From contig VXAY01004988.1 of NCBI GenBank assembly GCA_013399855.1, positions 1 to 64,000 of the forward strand: a DNA stretch of 64,000 nucleotides. Reading direction: 5' to 3'. The notes under the pieces are model-generated. The model made no database searches. It was not told the DNA's origin and saw nothing but the letters and a program-made list of their open reading frames with translations. Positions 24,598-38,843 of the stretch are shown in pieces. Made by a program: the position numbers and the translations under genes. This DNA is from Oxyruncus cristatus. Lineage: Eukaryota > Chordata > Aves > Passeriformes > Cotingidae. Position 1 is the first letter of the stretch. The number at the start of each line of letters is the position of its first letter.

Positions 24598-27500
24598 AAA
24601 GGACTTCTGTTGATCTTGTTTTTAGAGCAATTTTAATTGCCCTCAGAATGTCCAATTGCTAACAAAAAGCGCTTTAATTTTCATCACTCCAGATTTGAAC
24701 TACAGTGTTATCAGTGATTGTTCTGCTTGTGATATTTCTTTCTGCATCCAACAGTATAAACATATAGTTGGAATATAGGCCAAGTTTTACCTTTTTTTTC
24801 TTTTTTTTGTGAAACCATAGTTATTTTTTCATATCAAAACTGCCTGTTATTTTACCGACTGTGGAATTTTCTTAATCTTTTACTTTGCAAAACCTATATA
24901 TACAGCAAATTGAAGTGTTTTCTGCGATTCAGTGTAACACATGACTAGGATGTCGCTGAAATCTTTGCAGTATTGGAGATTAGCTCTTTGTCTAACAAGG
25001 TCTCTGTAGAAGGATGTGAAAAGTGGAGATCATTTATAGCAATGCATTCATCAGACATGGTTGTTGGCAGCTATTTAAACAACAGTGTGGCAGCAAGTCA
25101 ATCTTCCTCCCATCACAGCAGATACATTATACACTTCATTGTGCTTATGGGAAGGGTTTCACTCTCTTAAAAAAACCAATTCATGCATATCTGTCCAAAA
25201 CTGGTAAGGTATATCCCCAAAAAAATGCCTTTTATGGTCATGGCAATACCCAACATAAACAGCTGGCCATTCAAATTGAGGACAAAGAGTTTGGGTTTTC
25301 GTGGGTTTTTTTTTTGTTTGTTTGGTTTTTTTTTGTTTGTTTGGTTTTTTGAGGTTTTTTTGGTTTTTGTTTTGGTTTGGTTTGGTTTTTTTGTTTGTTT
25401 GTTTGTTGTTTTTTCTCTTAAGTTAACCCAAAAGGTATCACATACTTTCATAGTGCGTTTGATAGCTAATTTTGATTTTTCATGAGACAGAAAATACAGT
25501 TTGTAAACTGGAGATCACAACTGTACAGTCTCCAGAGATGCACAGTGTTTAGTCAAAGCCTGTTAACCCCACTTAATTATCGTTGAAAGTTAATACAAAA
25601 TTTAATGCCAGCTACCTGAAGCTTACATGAAAATCACCTGCTCATTGCTGATGCTCCACCTCTGCTAATGACCTAAAATAATCAGGCTTTCAATAAGCAA
25701 AACCATTTACTACTTTAAAATTAATTGGGTCTCCCTTGAAGTTAAACTGGGGAATCTTCCTCTGGGGTTCACACTGGCATTAGAAGGTCAGAAGGAAGGT
25801 GTGTTTAATCAGGTTAGGGAAGGGTCAACACTTTTAGAAAACAGTCTGTATACATGTGCAAATACCACATTTCCAATTCAGTTCTTTCTCTGGAAGAGAG
25901 AAATTTCTCCGTTAGGATAGAATGAAAACCAGTCTCCACTACGATTGTGTGAAAACACACACTTAAAATCAATTTAATCCAGAACTAAGTGTTTCACTGA
26001 ATTAGTAAGATTAAGATTAACAAGCATCCTAACTAGGACCCCCTTACAGATGGATAAATATGAAACAAACCTTAAACTCCTGATCCAAGATACCTTACAC
26101 GCTCCACTATTGAATCCTTTGCCTATGGGCTGAGCTTTTAGGCTCCACCCAAGATTTTGTTACCTGAAGAGATTAGATAGACAAAGGATATTCAGGGGTA
26201 CTCAGGAGAGGGTAGACTTGCCCCATGAAGACACGCTGCAAGGAACAGAGGGGAGAAATCTGTACCCATACCATTCTGATTTCATAGCCAATGACAACTG
26301 CTCCTCATTTTGCAAAGAGGCTGACCAGCACAAGCCAATTATGGAAACAAAACCCCCCTAAACTTCAAAGCACTAGATAAGAACTCGATATTTGGAAGCA
26401 CTGTCGTGCCAGTACAGGCAATGGGGCTTTTACTCTTAATTATGTGTTTAAATGATCCTCTATCACAGGCACAAAAAGCTGAGCACCAGTGAGTATCTCT
26501 AAGAAGTAGAATGTTAATCGTAGCAAAATTAATTCTGTCTTCATCAGAGCAAATAAAATGCCACTTCCACTTTAACAAGCCTGCACAAACAAATTAATTC
26601 TAAACGAGGCAGCATCGTCCTGCCCATTCTCTTGCAGGGCTCAGTTCTACCTTCTGCTGCTTTTCTTACTCTGTTTGAAAAGCGAAGGGAAGATTTCCAC
26701 TGTGTGAAAACACCACACAGTAAAATACATACAAAAAGGTGATGGAAACCACATTGGCCTGAACGCATCTTATTCAACTTCAGAGAATTACCTCAGGCAC
26801 CTATTTACCCCAGACTTTTACTAGAAGAAGATGTTCAAAAGAAAGCAAAATGGGCATTTCTGAAGAGTGAATTAGATCCAGAGGTAAATCCACTGGATCA
26901 GTGCAGGAGAGGCTTGGGTTCCCAAGGAACATAAATAGTTCCTTGAATAGGCCTAGAATTAGATGGGGTGTAGTTAATTCCTCCTGCATTTGAAGCATAG
27001 CCCTGAAATGCGGGGGAATGAGACAGAGTGGGAATGTGTCACAGGCCAACATAAGAGCTGTGACATGTTTTGCACCATTAGAGTGGGAAGGTGAGTGTTA
27101 TTTTAATACTAATACCTATCCTATCATTAAAGCAGAGACCCTGAGACCTCACTGGGGTGTTGATTCAGTGCTAATTAAGAAAGTTTCGTAGTCTAAAATG
27201 ACAAGGCAAGAATCAGAGGCACCATCCCTACTTTAGAGGAAGGAAATTAGGACAGGAGACGAAACAGTTTGCCTTAGGTGACCCAGTAAAATAATTGGTG
27301 AGCAATGACTACCTGACACACCTCCTGAATCCTAGCCAGACACCCCAACCACTTAAACTCCTATTTCTCAAATTGTTGGATCATCTGCCCCTGCACTACA
27401 AGCTGGAGACAACTGGGCAACGTCAAGAGAAGGAACGGAGGGCAAGGGAGGAGACTTCCTTCATTTCTCCCTCTTGCCTTCACGAAGCTAAAGGAAAAGC

Positions 27501-30500
27501 TTTTCCTATCGTTGATTTTCAAATCATAGTCGATGACTTCCCTCTTTTTTTTTTTTCCAAGAACATCTTTCCTTTTTTACCTCCCTCTCACCTTCATCCT
27601 TCCCTGCTCCCCCTCTCTATATGGCTCCTTCAGTTGCGTAGCAACAGCACTTTCCTTAGAAAATGAGACTTGGTGGATATAAAAAACTGAATGAAAAAAG
27701 TGAGTTGTACAAGGTCTTAACGAGACCATAAACCAACCATATTTTCTGACTGGTTCTTTCCAAAGAAGCCACTAGGGAGGTGTGTGGGCTGAGGGGAGAT
27801 AGGAGCCAAAAAGAATCAGCATTTTTGCCACTCGTTTCCAGCTGTCCCTTTCTAGGCCTCTGGGCAGGGTCCTCTGTAGCTTCATGCATTTGGAAAGGCC
27901 AAAGAAGAGTGTGTGATAAACAAGAAATGAGATTTTAAAACCTAAAAAGCCAATTAGAAACCCATACCAAGGAAAGAAAAGAAAGGAAATAAAGCTGGTA
28001 TTTCTACTCACAGCCATATTTAACCCCTATAAAAACCCTAACTGTACTTCTTTAACTTTGAAGGGTTTTTCCCCAAAGGCAAACTGATTTGTTCAAGGAC
28101 ACCTGTGAGCAAAGGCAGGTCTTAAACTCCAAAGTTATTGATTCTTTTCAACATATAAAATAGTCACTGGAGATCCTATGTGAGATCTTACTATTGCAGT
28201 TTAGCTGCATTTATCATAGAGACAGAGTCAACCAGGATACTCCAACAAAGGCCAGTCTTAAGAAAGTCAAGCAACTTATAAACTGGAAGCCATTTGATAT
28301 TTGATAGCAAGATGTTGAAGCAGGGCAGAGGAAGATAAGTATTATACAGAAATTAATAGTGAGGATCAAAATAGTCTCCTCCAACTTTAAAAAAAATATT
28401 GTTTTAAGACTGAAATCCTAAAAACAGCATGTCATGGCAATGTGTTGCAAATAAGAGAAGCCAATCATACAGAAGTTGACACAATTTCTTCAATCCATAA
28501 GGAGTTCCTTGCTTGTTACCCCTCAGCAGTCAAAAAGCCCTCTCTTCCACTTAGATCCATCTCCTCTTTCGCTCACTCTGTCAGCAGGAAAAAGAGGAGG
28601 CTCAGTGAGAACATGGAAAAGGGCAGATTTCTGAGTAGGATGAAACTTCTTGATAGATCTGACTCTTCTGTGAGGTGATGATGTGCCAACACAGTCACTG
28701 TCCATGGCCTTGACCTACTCAGCCTCCACCATTGCTCAGGTCCTTGGCAGGCAGAGGAAGACCTTTGTGTACAATCACAGAAGTAATTAAGTGAACTTTG
28801 TGTCAGGAAAGGGTTCAAAAGCAGCTCTCTGATGACATGAATAGCAGCAGCAACTATGAAACCGTGGCTGTGCTCAGATTTAAAATTACTTCCAACGCAG
28901 CGATGAGATGGATGGCAGGACACAAAGGAATGTCTGTCCTGGCCATAAAGCTACAGCAGAAATAGCTAAATACTGAGAGAGGTTGGAAATCTTGGTCAAC
29001 CTGCTTTTTTTCATCTTGATCTCTTATCTCCATTTATTCATTTAGCGTCTCTGATGAATCCTTTCCTGTAAAGCAGAAATAGTCCAGTTCTATTTCAGGG
29101 AAGTTGTGTGATGAATGTTTCTAAAAGCCTATGAGATAAAAGCCAGCCTGAAGTATTCAAGTACTAAGTATTGAATGAATAGGATGAATTAAGGTAAAGT
29201 TGAGAGAGAGCCTTACCCCATCCTTCTCTTTGACTGTTGGGAAATTTGCCCATGTCTTCAACTTTAATTTGCAATGACCAGCAGTCAGCTATTAAACTTG
29301 AGCTGTAGAGTGGCAGTATTTTCCTTTCAAATTTTCTAAAAGAGGAGGGGTTTGAGTCCTTTCTATCTTTTTATGGAAAAAAAAAAAAAAACAGTTATTG
29401 AAATATCTAAAGAATTAGAATACTTTTCTTTCCATGCCAGAAGGTCCAGAGAAGATGGTACTTGGAGTTAGAATGGGCTAAAAGGGTGACGTGAGAAAAG
29501 GTCTGTGTGGGATGGAATGAGGAACTCAAAAGTCAGCAGACCTTTCAGTAACTATCATCCCAGATCATTAGAAAAGAATTCAGAAGAGAAGATTATGTAT
29601 TTTTAGGAAGTTTTAGGACTAATGAGTTCATGGAAAGGCTGATTAAGACTGGTATAAGGTGGCTGATGAGAAGTTACTTGGAAGAAGGATCAATTGTCTG
29701 TAATATCATGCCATTGAGTAAAGTGAAAAGGTTTTTAAATGTAGAAGACTTATAGTGCCTGCTCCCGAAAACAGAGCACTGATCTCACCCAGTGTTTGCC
29801 TAGGAAAACACCTGGAAATCCCGAAGTAAAGATACGGGAGAAAAGAGTCAGAGCTGAAAATTAAGCACTGATGACACACAAACTGGACTTAATGTTGCAT
29901 GAGGTCCAGCCATTTTGATAGACAAAAAAAAAAAAATTGTGAAAAAGTTTGGTCTTTGGCAAGGAAGTTGTGACCCCCTCACAGCCATAGGAAGAAGAGA
30001 TATTTGATGTAGACAAGAAGAGAAATGCACTGAGATGGGAGACTTGCAGGAGTGAAGGGTGGCAAGTTTCAGTAGTCTGGGTCTGTAATAGCTGGAGTTT
30101 TCCTTTTGCTGTGGATGGAAGTAATTTTTAGGATTTCATAAGAAACTAAGACAGAGCATATTATTGTAACTAAGATAAGTCAGTAAAGGCCAATTAAAGA
30201 TGCTCATAAGCAGGATAAACTACATCTCTATACAACTGATGCCGATGATATGGTGCAGAAAATGCACATATTTTGCTGCATCTGACAGCTAAACATCTTC
30301 ATCTCCTTCACCTCTTGTCTAATAGACATCTTTTAGATGAACTTTTATCACTTGAATCCAGATGTATATAATATTTATACAGAGCACAGTTTTCCCTGAA
30401 ATGCAGCTCAGTCACTAGACACTCACATGCACTTTCACATTTGATGAGCATTTCCCCTGTTTGCCAACTTGCAGTAACTGTTAAATAAAGTTTTCCAAAT

Positions 30501-31692
30501 ACTGTTTTGTGAATAGATGTGGTGCTGGTGAAGGGAAAATCACGACACTAATAAATTAATCTCTCTAGCTAACATGAACTGATTAGACCACCTGTCAAGG
30601 CCTGCACACAGGACTACAGCTCTTTTAAGAGCAAGAGGAACTAATCTCTCCTGATCCGTATCTTCCAGCAGTAGTGAAATATTTCATTTGTTCACTTTGC
30701 CCTGTCTTTTCATCTAATCTGTGACTGTCAGCAATCGTAATGTTGGTTTGTGAATACAGAATACTGAATGAACTCATGCTGAAGACACTAAATTTGTATC
30801 AGTTGACTGCTGAAGAAATGTAACATTGGAAAACTAATTTCAGGGCGGCATTCACCTCCTGGGACAATATTCATCCATTCTCAGTATTGATGAAGGGTGA
30901 GATGAATTACTTTCTGGAGGTGGCTAATGCTCTTCTTTGACTGCAAAGAAAGTCTACAAAACTACCTTAAACTACATACTGAAGCTGTAGTTTGTTTAAG
31001 TACATCTTTCCTGTTCAATTTGTGGCTTCACAATGATTACTTCTCCCATCACTAACTCCATGAGCCATCTTCTAACATTATGAATGTTTTTGCGTTAATT
31101 TTTTTTTCCGTATCCAGTATGATACTCAAAAAAAAAAAAATAACACAATTCAAATCTGTAAGTGAACCACTGAATGTTGATAGCTCATGAATAAATAGCA
31201 ATTAAGTGCATTTCTCAAAAATTCAGTGACATTTCTGTTTCCTCAGTGTCCTGATACGTAAGAAAGCAACTTTACTGTAATAGATCATCTCATAGCATGT
31301 ACTCTGCTGGTTGATTTAATGAATCATATTTATTCCCAGAAAAAATTCTCTAGATGAGCTGTGGAGAATCTTCTGCGGTAGCTTAACACCTGAGAGCCCT
31401 CGGCTCTCTCTGCATCCATCTGTGGAGTTTTTCACACCCTTAACGTAGTCTAAGAGAAGACATCCCAATGTATGTGTTGCTGCATTTAATTGTTCAGTAG
31501 CTGAACTTAAAATGGTGGAAATGAGTTTGCCCTGATATGGTGGAATGTGCAGTGGAGCAAACTGAGAGATAATCACTTTTCTACACAAAATGAAATTGTA
31601 TTTGGCACAGATAGAGACATATGGCCACAGAAGTGATATGAGCTATTCCTTCCCATTAGTTCAGCTGGTTCATTTAGAGCCATGAGGATCAG
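24598..31692. other. Unique AT-rich sequence, no gene recognised
   Basis: About 7.1 kb. It contains a long T/G low-complexity tract (25290-25416), a pyrimidine-rich stretch (about 27541-27620), poly-A near 29373-29388 and A13 runs near 29922 and 31127. Small open frames on both strands show no family motif. No transposon is recognised. Confidence 0.5.
25290..25416 (+). repeat. T/G low-complexity tract (TTTG/TTTGG)n
   Basis: An irregular mixture of T-runs with single or double G (tttgtttggttttttttt, ggtttggtttgg, tttgtttgtttg). It generates Phe- and Val-rich spurious frames on the plus strand and Lys/Asn/Thr-rich ones on the minus strand. Confidence 0.93.
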
Positions 31693-32030
31693 GGAATCAC
31701 AGAATGGTGTGGATTGGAAGGGACATGAAAGACCTACTAGATCCAACACCCCTGCCATGGGCAGGGACACCTTCCACTAGACCAGGTTGCTCAGGATCCC
31801 ATACTACTGGGGCCTTGAACACTTCCAGGAATAGGGTGTCCACAGCTTCTCTGGGCAACCTGTTCCAGGGCCTCACACCCCTCACAGTAAAGAATTTCTT
31901 CTTAGTAACTAATACAAACCTTCCCTGGTTTAGCTTAAGGCCATTCCCCCTTGTCCTATCACTACATGCCCTTGGGAAAAGTCCATTTCCAGTCTTCCTG
32001 TGAACCCCAGTTAGTACTGGAAGGTTGGAA
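31693..32030 (-). mobile_element. CR1 LINE 3' region, reverse orientation
   Basis: From ggaatcacagaatggtgtgg through gccatgggcagggacacctt, cttgaacacttccaggaata, ctcacagtaaagaatttctt and ggccattcccccttgtccta to agtactggaaggttgg. About 338 bases in antisense orientation. Confidence 0.95.
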
Positions 32031-33165
32031 GCCAGTGGAGAAGCAGCCAGAACAGCTACCACAGACCAGAGAAATTAGATCTGGGTGATAAACTTCAGGG
32101 CACAAAACACAGCAGGACTAATCCTAGCTAACAAGCATCTCGAGTGATGCAGAGGATTTCAGTTAAGAAAGAGAGCTGCTGTTGTAACAAATGAGCATAG
32201 CCAGGAGAATCACAAAACACAGCACACAGATGCATTAGTGATGCACGTGGTGTGTGCACTTGGGGCTTAATTAGCGACTGGCTGTAGGCCTGAATGCAAA
32301 AATAACCTGTGAACTACCCACTGGGGAGACTGCCGGAGCCCTGGGTCCCAGTGCTGGGAGAGGCAGGCTGGAGGGGGCATATTCCTGCTGTCCTGTAGGA
32401 TGAAGTTATGTCTACAAGTGTCTAGGCAATTTCTTTCTCTCCAGCCATCAGTGAAGTCACTACAGCACATGTGAGAGCATTTGGTCTCTCTCTCAGCGTT
32501 GACAGTGGCAATGAGATTTCTTGCAAGCTCATCTGGTGTTCTTGATAGTGAGTAGGGCAAAAAATCAGATCCAAACAGCCCCATGCCATTCCAATTGGAT
32601 TGATACTGCTGGCTGGTACGAGGCTATGTGTTGAACACCTAGACACATCACTGTGCACACGTGCTGCCAGGTGAGAATGAACAGGAAAGAATCCATCTCT
32701 CTTTGAAGACCATGCAAATCACAAGGTCAAGGGGGAGCAGAGACTAAATTTTAACTCAAAGAATGAAAAAGAAAAGAAAGCTTCTGCCCAGGGCCTTTCA
32801 TGAATGTACCAATCTAATCTGTGAGAAGCCTCATGTGAAGTGAAATCAATCTACTCTGACACCTGGTTCCTTTGGAATAATCATTAGAATAACAAGTGGA
32901 GAGGGTAGAATGGAATGGAACCAAAGAATCATTTCTGTTTCGAGCAACTGCCAAAATACCTATTTACCACTGAGCCCAGAACAACTCTGAAGCAGCTGTT
33001 GTGCTCTTCTGGGTAAATAATATGTGTTAAAAAATGTATAAACATTTATACGTGTTTACCTTTGAGACATCAGCTTCTCTGAAGCAGACATTTCCCTTCT
33101 GCATACATAATACATGCTTTGTTTGAAAAAGTGCCTAAATTCATGAAGGGAGAAAAACCTGTGGG

Positions 33166-33185
33166 GCACTGTACATGTACAGTGC
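33166..33185. repeat. Perfect 20-bp palindrome
   Basis: GCACTGTACATGTACAGTGC equals its own reverse complement over all 20 bases, with no spacer. The next pair outward (G and T) does not extend it. About 0.06 such perfect 10+10 palindromes would be expected by chance in 64 kb of random sequence. Confidence 0.95.
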
Positions 33186-34051
33186 TGTTATCTCTTGGAA
33201 ATGCTGGTGTAATGAATTCTTGGCATATAATATGGCTTATAGTCTGTGTTTAAAGCCTTCTGTAAAATGGCCAAAGCATTCCTGTGAGTTTAGCAACTAC
33301 TTTTATGCACCCATTCCTAAGGAAGGCCAGAATTTTTAAAACTGCTCACTGAACTGCAGGCCAAGTCCAGTGTGAGCCACAGCAAAGGAAAAGTGAAAAC
33401 CTCTTCAACCAGTGGTGCTCCACAAGGGTTTAATCTCTTTATCCATCACCATTGGGGATCCAGTTTCAGCTGATGCTTGAGGCTCCCTCCACAGCCCATG
33501 AAGAGTGAGGAATACCCTGAGTGCAGAGCCAATATAGTAATAATTCATCATAAATATTATCACAAGGGACTGGCTCATCTACCAGGAGAAAATTATGTTC
33601 AACCAATGCACATGGCCAGATGCAAGTTCAACCCTTGCTGCTGACCACTGAGCACACTCCAGTTAATCAAGATATTAAAGGCACCTGATCCTCCACACAG
33701 CATCTTGCTCCTTGAGTGCAGAAGCCTTCATTGCCTGCTCCAGTCAGACGAGACATCTCCACCCACAAGTACCTTTATGTCTCATTGCCATCCTGCTTGA
33801 GCTCCCCAACTGCTCTATAAAACTTACAGGGAGAGATACAATAACTCATTTTTCCCCTGCATCATCTTATCCAATCTCCAAACTCTGATTAATAAAAATC
33901 CATAAAATTATTCATGTTTGCTGGAGGAGTCTATGAATTGCCTTAGTGAAACTTAACAGTGGTTCATGCGATGCAACATTACCTGTGATGAATTAGGCAA
34001 AGGCAAATGACTTGACACTGTGGTATGTGGGATGCTGTCCCTGACAAGAAA

Positions 34052-34112
34052 TATCTCTCTCTCCCTTCCTCCTACCCTCTTCCTCTTCCCCCTCCACTCC
34101 TTTTCGCTCCTA
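34052..34112 (+). repeat. Polypyrimidine tract
   Basis: About 60 bases nearly all C and T (tctctctctcccttcctcct and onward to ccttttcgctcct). Low complexity, no unit structure. Confidence 0.8.
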
Positions 34113-35103
34113 TCTGTTGGTAATCATTTTATATTCCCAAACTCAATATTTAAAGACAACCCTTTTGCTATTTAATCATAACAAATTCTTTTGATTGTCC
34201 ACACTAAAACCCTCCCAGTCATCACTTGGCATTTCATATGCAAATCTGCAATAACAGCATATTGTAAATATTTGGTCCACAGTAACAAGGGAGTTAAAAA
34301 GTAAGGCATGGGAAAAAAACCTAGAGTGTTTTTTAATCAGAAGCCTCCCTATTGAGGAAGAGATATAACCAGATTTATTTTTCTTGCTATTTTCATCTCA
34401 GGGTACAAAGGCCAAGAGACATTTTGCAGGATGAGCCCCTTGCAATCACGCTGCATCTTGTTTTCCTGTTGTAATCCACTTCCATAATTTTAACAATTTG
34501 ACCAATCGTTATTTTCCATCAAGTATTCGTCTCATTGCCAAGGTGTCATTATTCTCTGAAGAGAGACCTAAATGAGTGTCCAGTTTATAAATGATAGAGC
34601 TTTAATTATGAATTGATATATTATTAGTTATGAAAGGTCACGGAGTTTGTACCATTAATTGGGTGGGTGTCCTATGGTACTTCTTTTATCTGGGAGATTC
34701 TTTTTCTTCTAATATTTATCTTATTAGTCAAGGGATACTCTTAATAAATTAATATTATTCCAACTGAATGATAATTCTACTATAAATCAAAAATATCTAT
34801 GTATCCATAAATACAAGTGTATGCAGTAGAAAATAAAAGAACATATATCCTAGTGATGTTGACATCAAATTCTTTCAACACTTTCTGTGTGGGTATGTGT
34901 TATCTTGGTTTACACAAAATAAGGTTTTATGAAATCTGTCTTCCATATTTTACAGACATTTAATGATTTCTTTGTATGTGGAAATGTACTTCTGCATGGA
35001 AGTAATTCTATTAAATAAAACCTGATTTTTAGAACAGCTCCTGGACATGGACAGCTCCTGCTGGAAATCAGGTTGAACTACTGATTCCCATCACCACCAC
35101 AAA

Positions 35104-35495
35104 TCAAAGAATCACAAAGTTGGAAGGGACCTTAAAGACCATCTCGTTACAACCCCCTGTCATAGGCAGGGACATTTCCACTATCCCAGGTTGCTCCAAG
35201 CCCCATCCAACCTGACCTTGGGCACTTCCAGGGATGGGGCAGCCACAGCTTCTCTGGACAACCTGTGGCAGGGCCTCCCCACCCTCACAGGGAAGAATTT
35301 CTCTCTAATATCCAATCTAACTCCGACCTCTGTTTGTCCAAAGCCCTCATCCCTTGTCCTGCCTTTCCAGGACCTTCTCCAAAGTCCCTCTCCAGCTCTC
35401 TTTGAGCCCCTTTAGTCACCAGAATGTGTTGGCAGGTCCCCCTGGAGCCTTCCCTTCTCCAGGCTGAACATCACCAATTTTTTCAGCCTGTCTCA
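35104..35495 (-). mobile_element. CR1 LINE 3' region, reverse orientation
   Basis: It starts tcaaagaatcacaaagttgg and keeps most of the antisense tail as far as cttctccaggctgaacatca and ttcagcctgtctcaa. At about 392 bases it is one of the longer copies. A plus-strand 74-codon frame inside it is antisense noise. Confidence 0.95.
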
Positions 35496-38400
35496 ATTAA
35501 AAATAAATAAATGTATTAAATCACTGATTTTGCTTGTTTTCTTGCTTTCAGTTCAGGTTCTGCAGAAATATTTTCACCTGAGAGAGCTCTGAAGAGCTGA
35601 GCCCTGCAGTGGAATCCCTGGTATAGCTCTGCTCTGTGTTACAGAAAGGTCATTCCATGATCTAATGATCTTCCCATGCTCTACTCATTATGCTGCTGCA
35701 ACAACCTGAAATAGGGGGTCATTATCTGACAAGATTTTATATGTCAGGCAGTCAAGAACACCAAGAATCCATGAAAGTTGAGGGGTTTGGTTGTGTCTGA
35801 CCAGAGGTGAGAGCTCAGAAAGCAGCCCACCACAGGAGTTACGTCAAGCGCTCACAGACTTGGTAATTTCATGCAAAATGAAACAGGGAATTTTCAAGGA
35901 AGGAATAGAGGAGAGCTCTGGTTATTAGTTGCTCTGCCCACCTATTTCTAGATAGTGTGTTCTGAATAGGGGTTGCTGCAACAGCTCGAGATGGACAAAT
36001 CTGTGGGCTAATTATGATGGGGAAAAAACAGCAGACCAGTACATTGGCTGCTGCTGCCAGTGATATTCATAGGACAGACAGGCTTAAACATGATGTATCA
36101 GCTGAAAATAATAAGGTGAAAACTTTAAAGAATGTTCAAATAAAACTTTAACTAAAAGAAAGAAAACTTTATTATTCCAAAAATTAAATCTATTTCCAAA
36201 GAATGTTTGTAGTAGCCCAGTTCTGAAATATTCAAGGGCAATATTATTTTTAAGCATCAAAAATAATAGAAATTTTACAAATTATTCCAATACTGAAATG
36301 GGTTCAGTGAATTTTTAGCATGTGTGTTTCAGGACTAACTACTACCTTATATTTAAAGTTAGTATAGAAATATCATATTATGCCAAAGTTTTTGACCCTT
36401 CTGGTCTCTGAAGAAATGATAATTCTAGGTTATTTTTGCACCTGATGTAATCTTTTTCAGTTTTATTTGTGTTCGACAATTTTGTCGACCTTTCCTTTGC
36501 AGTACCTGAAAACTTTTTCAGTGTCAGAGGAGACTGAGCAGCATCACGGGCAGCAGGCACAGCCTGACTCTGGTCACAGGCGTGACAGGAGACCTCCATG
36601 CTGCTGAGAAGTTGGCTAAAAAAATCCATTGTGTTCAGTGGTCAAACCCTCCAGTGCGGGACAAAGGGAATTATTTACTACATAATTATGAACAAGGAGA
36701 ATTTCTCGAGTGTAAAACCTGACCACTAATCTTCCCATTCTTTTCCAGACTTTTTCCTCAGTGTTCTTTACTAATAATCCTTCCTGGAATCTCTCCCTCT
36801 CACGTTCAGGAGCTGAAATGAGACCGACTGGTGGTGGCTCCCCTCTGACAGTGCAAGGGAGGCACAGAGATGCATTTAAATTCAAACTTGGCATTGCGTT
36901 TGAAACACAGAATATTAATGGTATATCCAGGATAAAGGGAATGCAAACAACCATCCCCATGGACTAGTCTCTTATTACAGTCACATCTAACACTTCCCCA
37001 CTGCCAGAGCCAGGCTCATGAGAGCAGGAGAAGGAGAGGAGAAGGTAAAGTAGAAGGAGCTGGCAGTTTGCCAGGTACTATCCTAAACTGGCTGGAGAAG
37101 CTGCAGAATATATGAAGTCCTTAACCAGCTACATGTACACACTCCTTCAATTTTAGAAATCTGACTTTCACCTCCAAAAGAAACTTACATCTTAAAGTAA
37201 TAATTCCATCCCTGAGGAAAAAATCCCTTTACTCACACTGCTGTGGCAGGATTACACTGACCTGCACCATGGACCAGGTAATTGTTGGGTTTAACTGAGA
37301 ATATCTGTTAAATATGTTGAGAAAAAGGCAAAAAAAAAAAAAAAAANNNNNNNNNNNNNNNNNNNNNNNNNNNNNNNNNNNNNNNATCACATAGTGGCTG
37401 CAGGAAGACAACACACTCTCTGAATGAAATCTATAGACATCTCCCAAAAGTAGTACATAACATTTTAATCTGCTTACATATGCTACATCTCTATTAGGGA
37501 CAAGATTTTGATTGGATACACATAATTTAGCTGGAGGCGGTATGAAGTCCTTCACAGGAAGGGAATATTAGTTCTTCTGCCAGTCTTATGTGGGTCTTTA
37601 ACACTGGAACTGCACTCTTGTATTAATTTAGGAGATAATTTAAAGCGCATTTAATAAGATTCATTACCCTTAAGCAGTACATTAGTTGTTATCACTAATA
37701 AATAATCTAGAAAGAAAAAAGAACTCAAAGAATTTATCCAGTTTTATATCCAACCTCTTCCCTGAAATGAAAATTTTATTAGTGTAATTGAAGATATCAG
37801 AAAGTACACGATGCAAGACAGCTCTGCATATACAAATTTGGACATTTTACAAGCTTGCGTTGACTTTAAAATGTGCACTTGAACGTTGCCAGTGCTTCCC
37901 TTACAATTTAAAATCTGAGTCACACTGATGGAGCTGAGTAGCTCTGCAGGGCAGGCTGGATGTGTCTGGGCTTTCAGGAGCAGCCACATCATAGCTGGAG
38001 TGATGATAGTGCTTCTTCCCTGCCCTTTTGGGGAGTAGGAGTGAAAGAGATGTCTGTGCTGTATCAGATGCTATTTTTAAACCTATTATTTTAGGTACAA
38101 AATAACCTCAGCATTTGATGATGAGACATTCTCTGGCTTCCAAAAACATCGAAAGCATCCATCTATGGCAAACCTAAAAAAGGCAACAAATACCTGAAGC
38201 ATATGCCAGTAAGGCTTCCTTTTTTAAAAAAAAAATAAAGTTTAATTTTCTCTTGGAAAAAGAAAATGGAGCTGTCCTTTTTCACCAGATAACCCTTGGA
38301 TCCTCTCCTCACCAGAAAGTTCAGCATCCTCAATGTTTTATATATATAGAATTCAGATTACTGGCTTCTTTACAAGCAAAGTTCTCCCTCCATCACTTCT

Positions 38401-38843
38401 GTGCTAATCTGCCCTCTCAGTATCTCTTAATACCCTTTGGTTTTCCAGTTAGTTTCCTCTTTATACAAGAACAGCACCATCAATCTCTTTTTTTCCGTTT
38501 CAGGATTTCGTGTCCCTCAGTGACCTGTCCCCCGAGGGCTGTTCGGCAGGAATCGCAAACTCAGCATAAGGTCAGTTTTCATACAAAAGGCACAGAAACT
38601 TTTACCTTCTGTGATTCCCCCAGCAAGTTAAAAACTGAATCAGTATTCTGTGTGGGCTGGGGGACGAGAGACCTTTTTGACAAATCACTGCAGATGCTGC
38701 AAAGGTGACAGCAGAGCATAAGAAAGCAAAAAATAAGGGACAGAGGGGGTGGTGTGAAATGATATTTACCAAAAACATTAAAATGTCCAATGGCTCCATT
38801 TGTTATTAAGAATTATGTGCAATGGAAAATTGTACTCAAGTAT
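35496..38843. other. Unique sequence with an assembly gap, no gene recognised
   Basis: About 3.3 kb. Open frames of up to 151 codons (38253-38708, plus) show no motif I can place and lack clear splice context. The gap at 37347-37385 follows a poly-A run. Confidence 0.5.
37347..37385. other. Assembly gap (39 N) beside poly-A
   Basis: Thirty-nine unknown bases directly follow an A17 homopolymer. Homopolymer slippage or dropout is the likely cause. Confidence 0.97.

Larger units (their letters stand above)
32031..35103. other. Unique sequence, no gene recognised
   Basis: About 3.1 kb. It holds a perfect 20-bp palindrome at 33166-33185 and a polypyrimidine tract at 34052-34112. From 34600 to 34900 it is very AT-rich with several TAATTA-like words. 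No gene or transposon is recognised. Confidence 0.5.
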
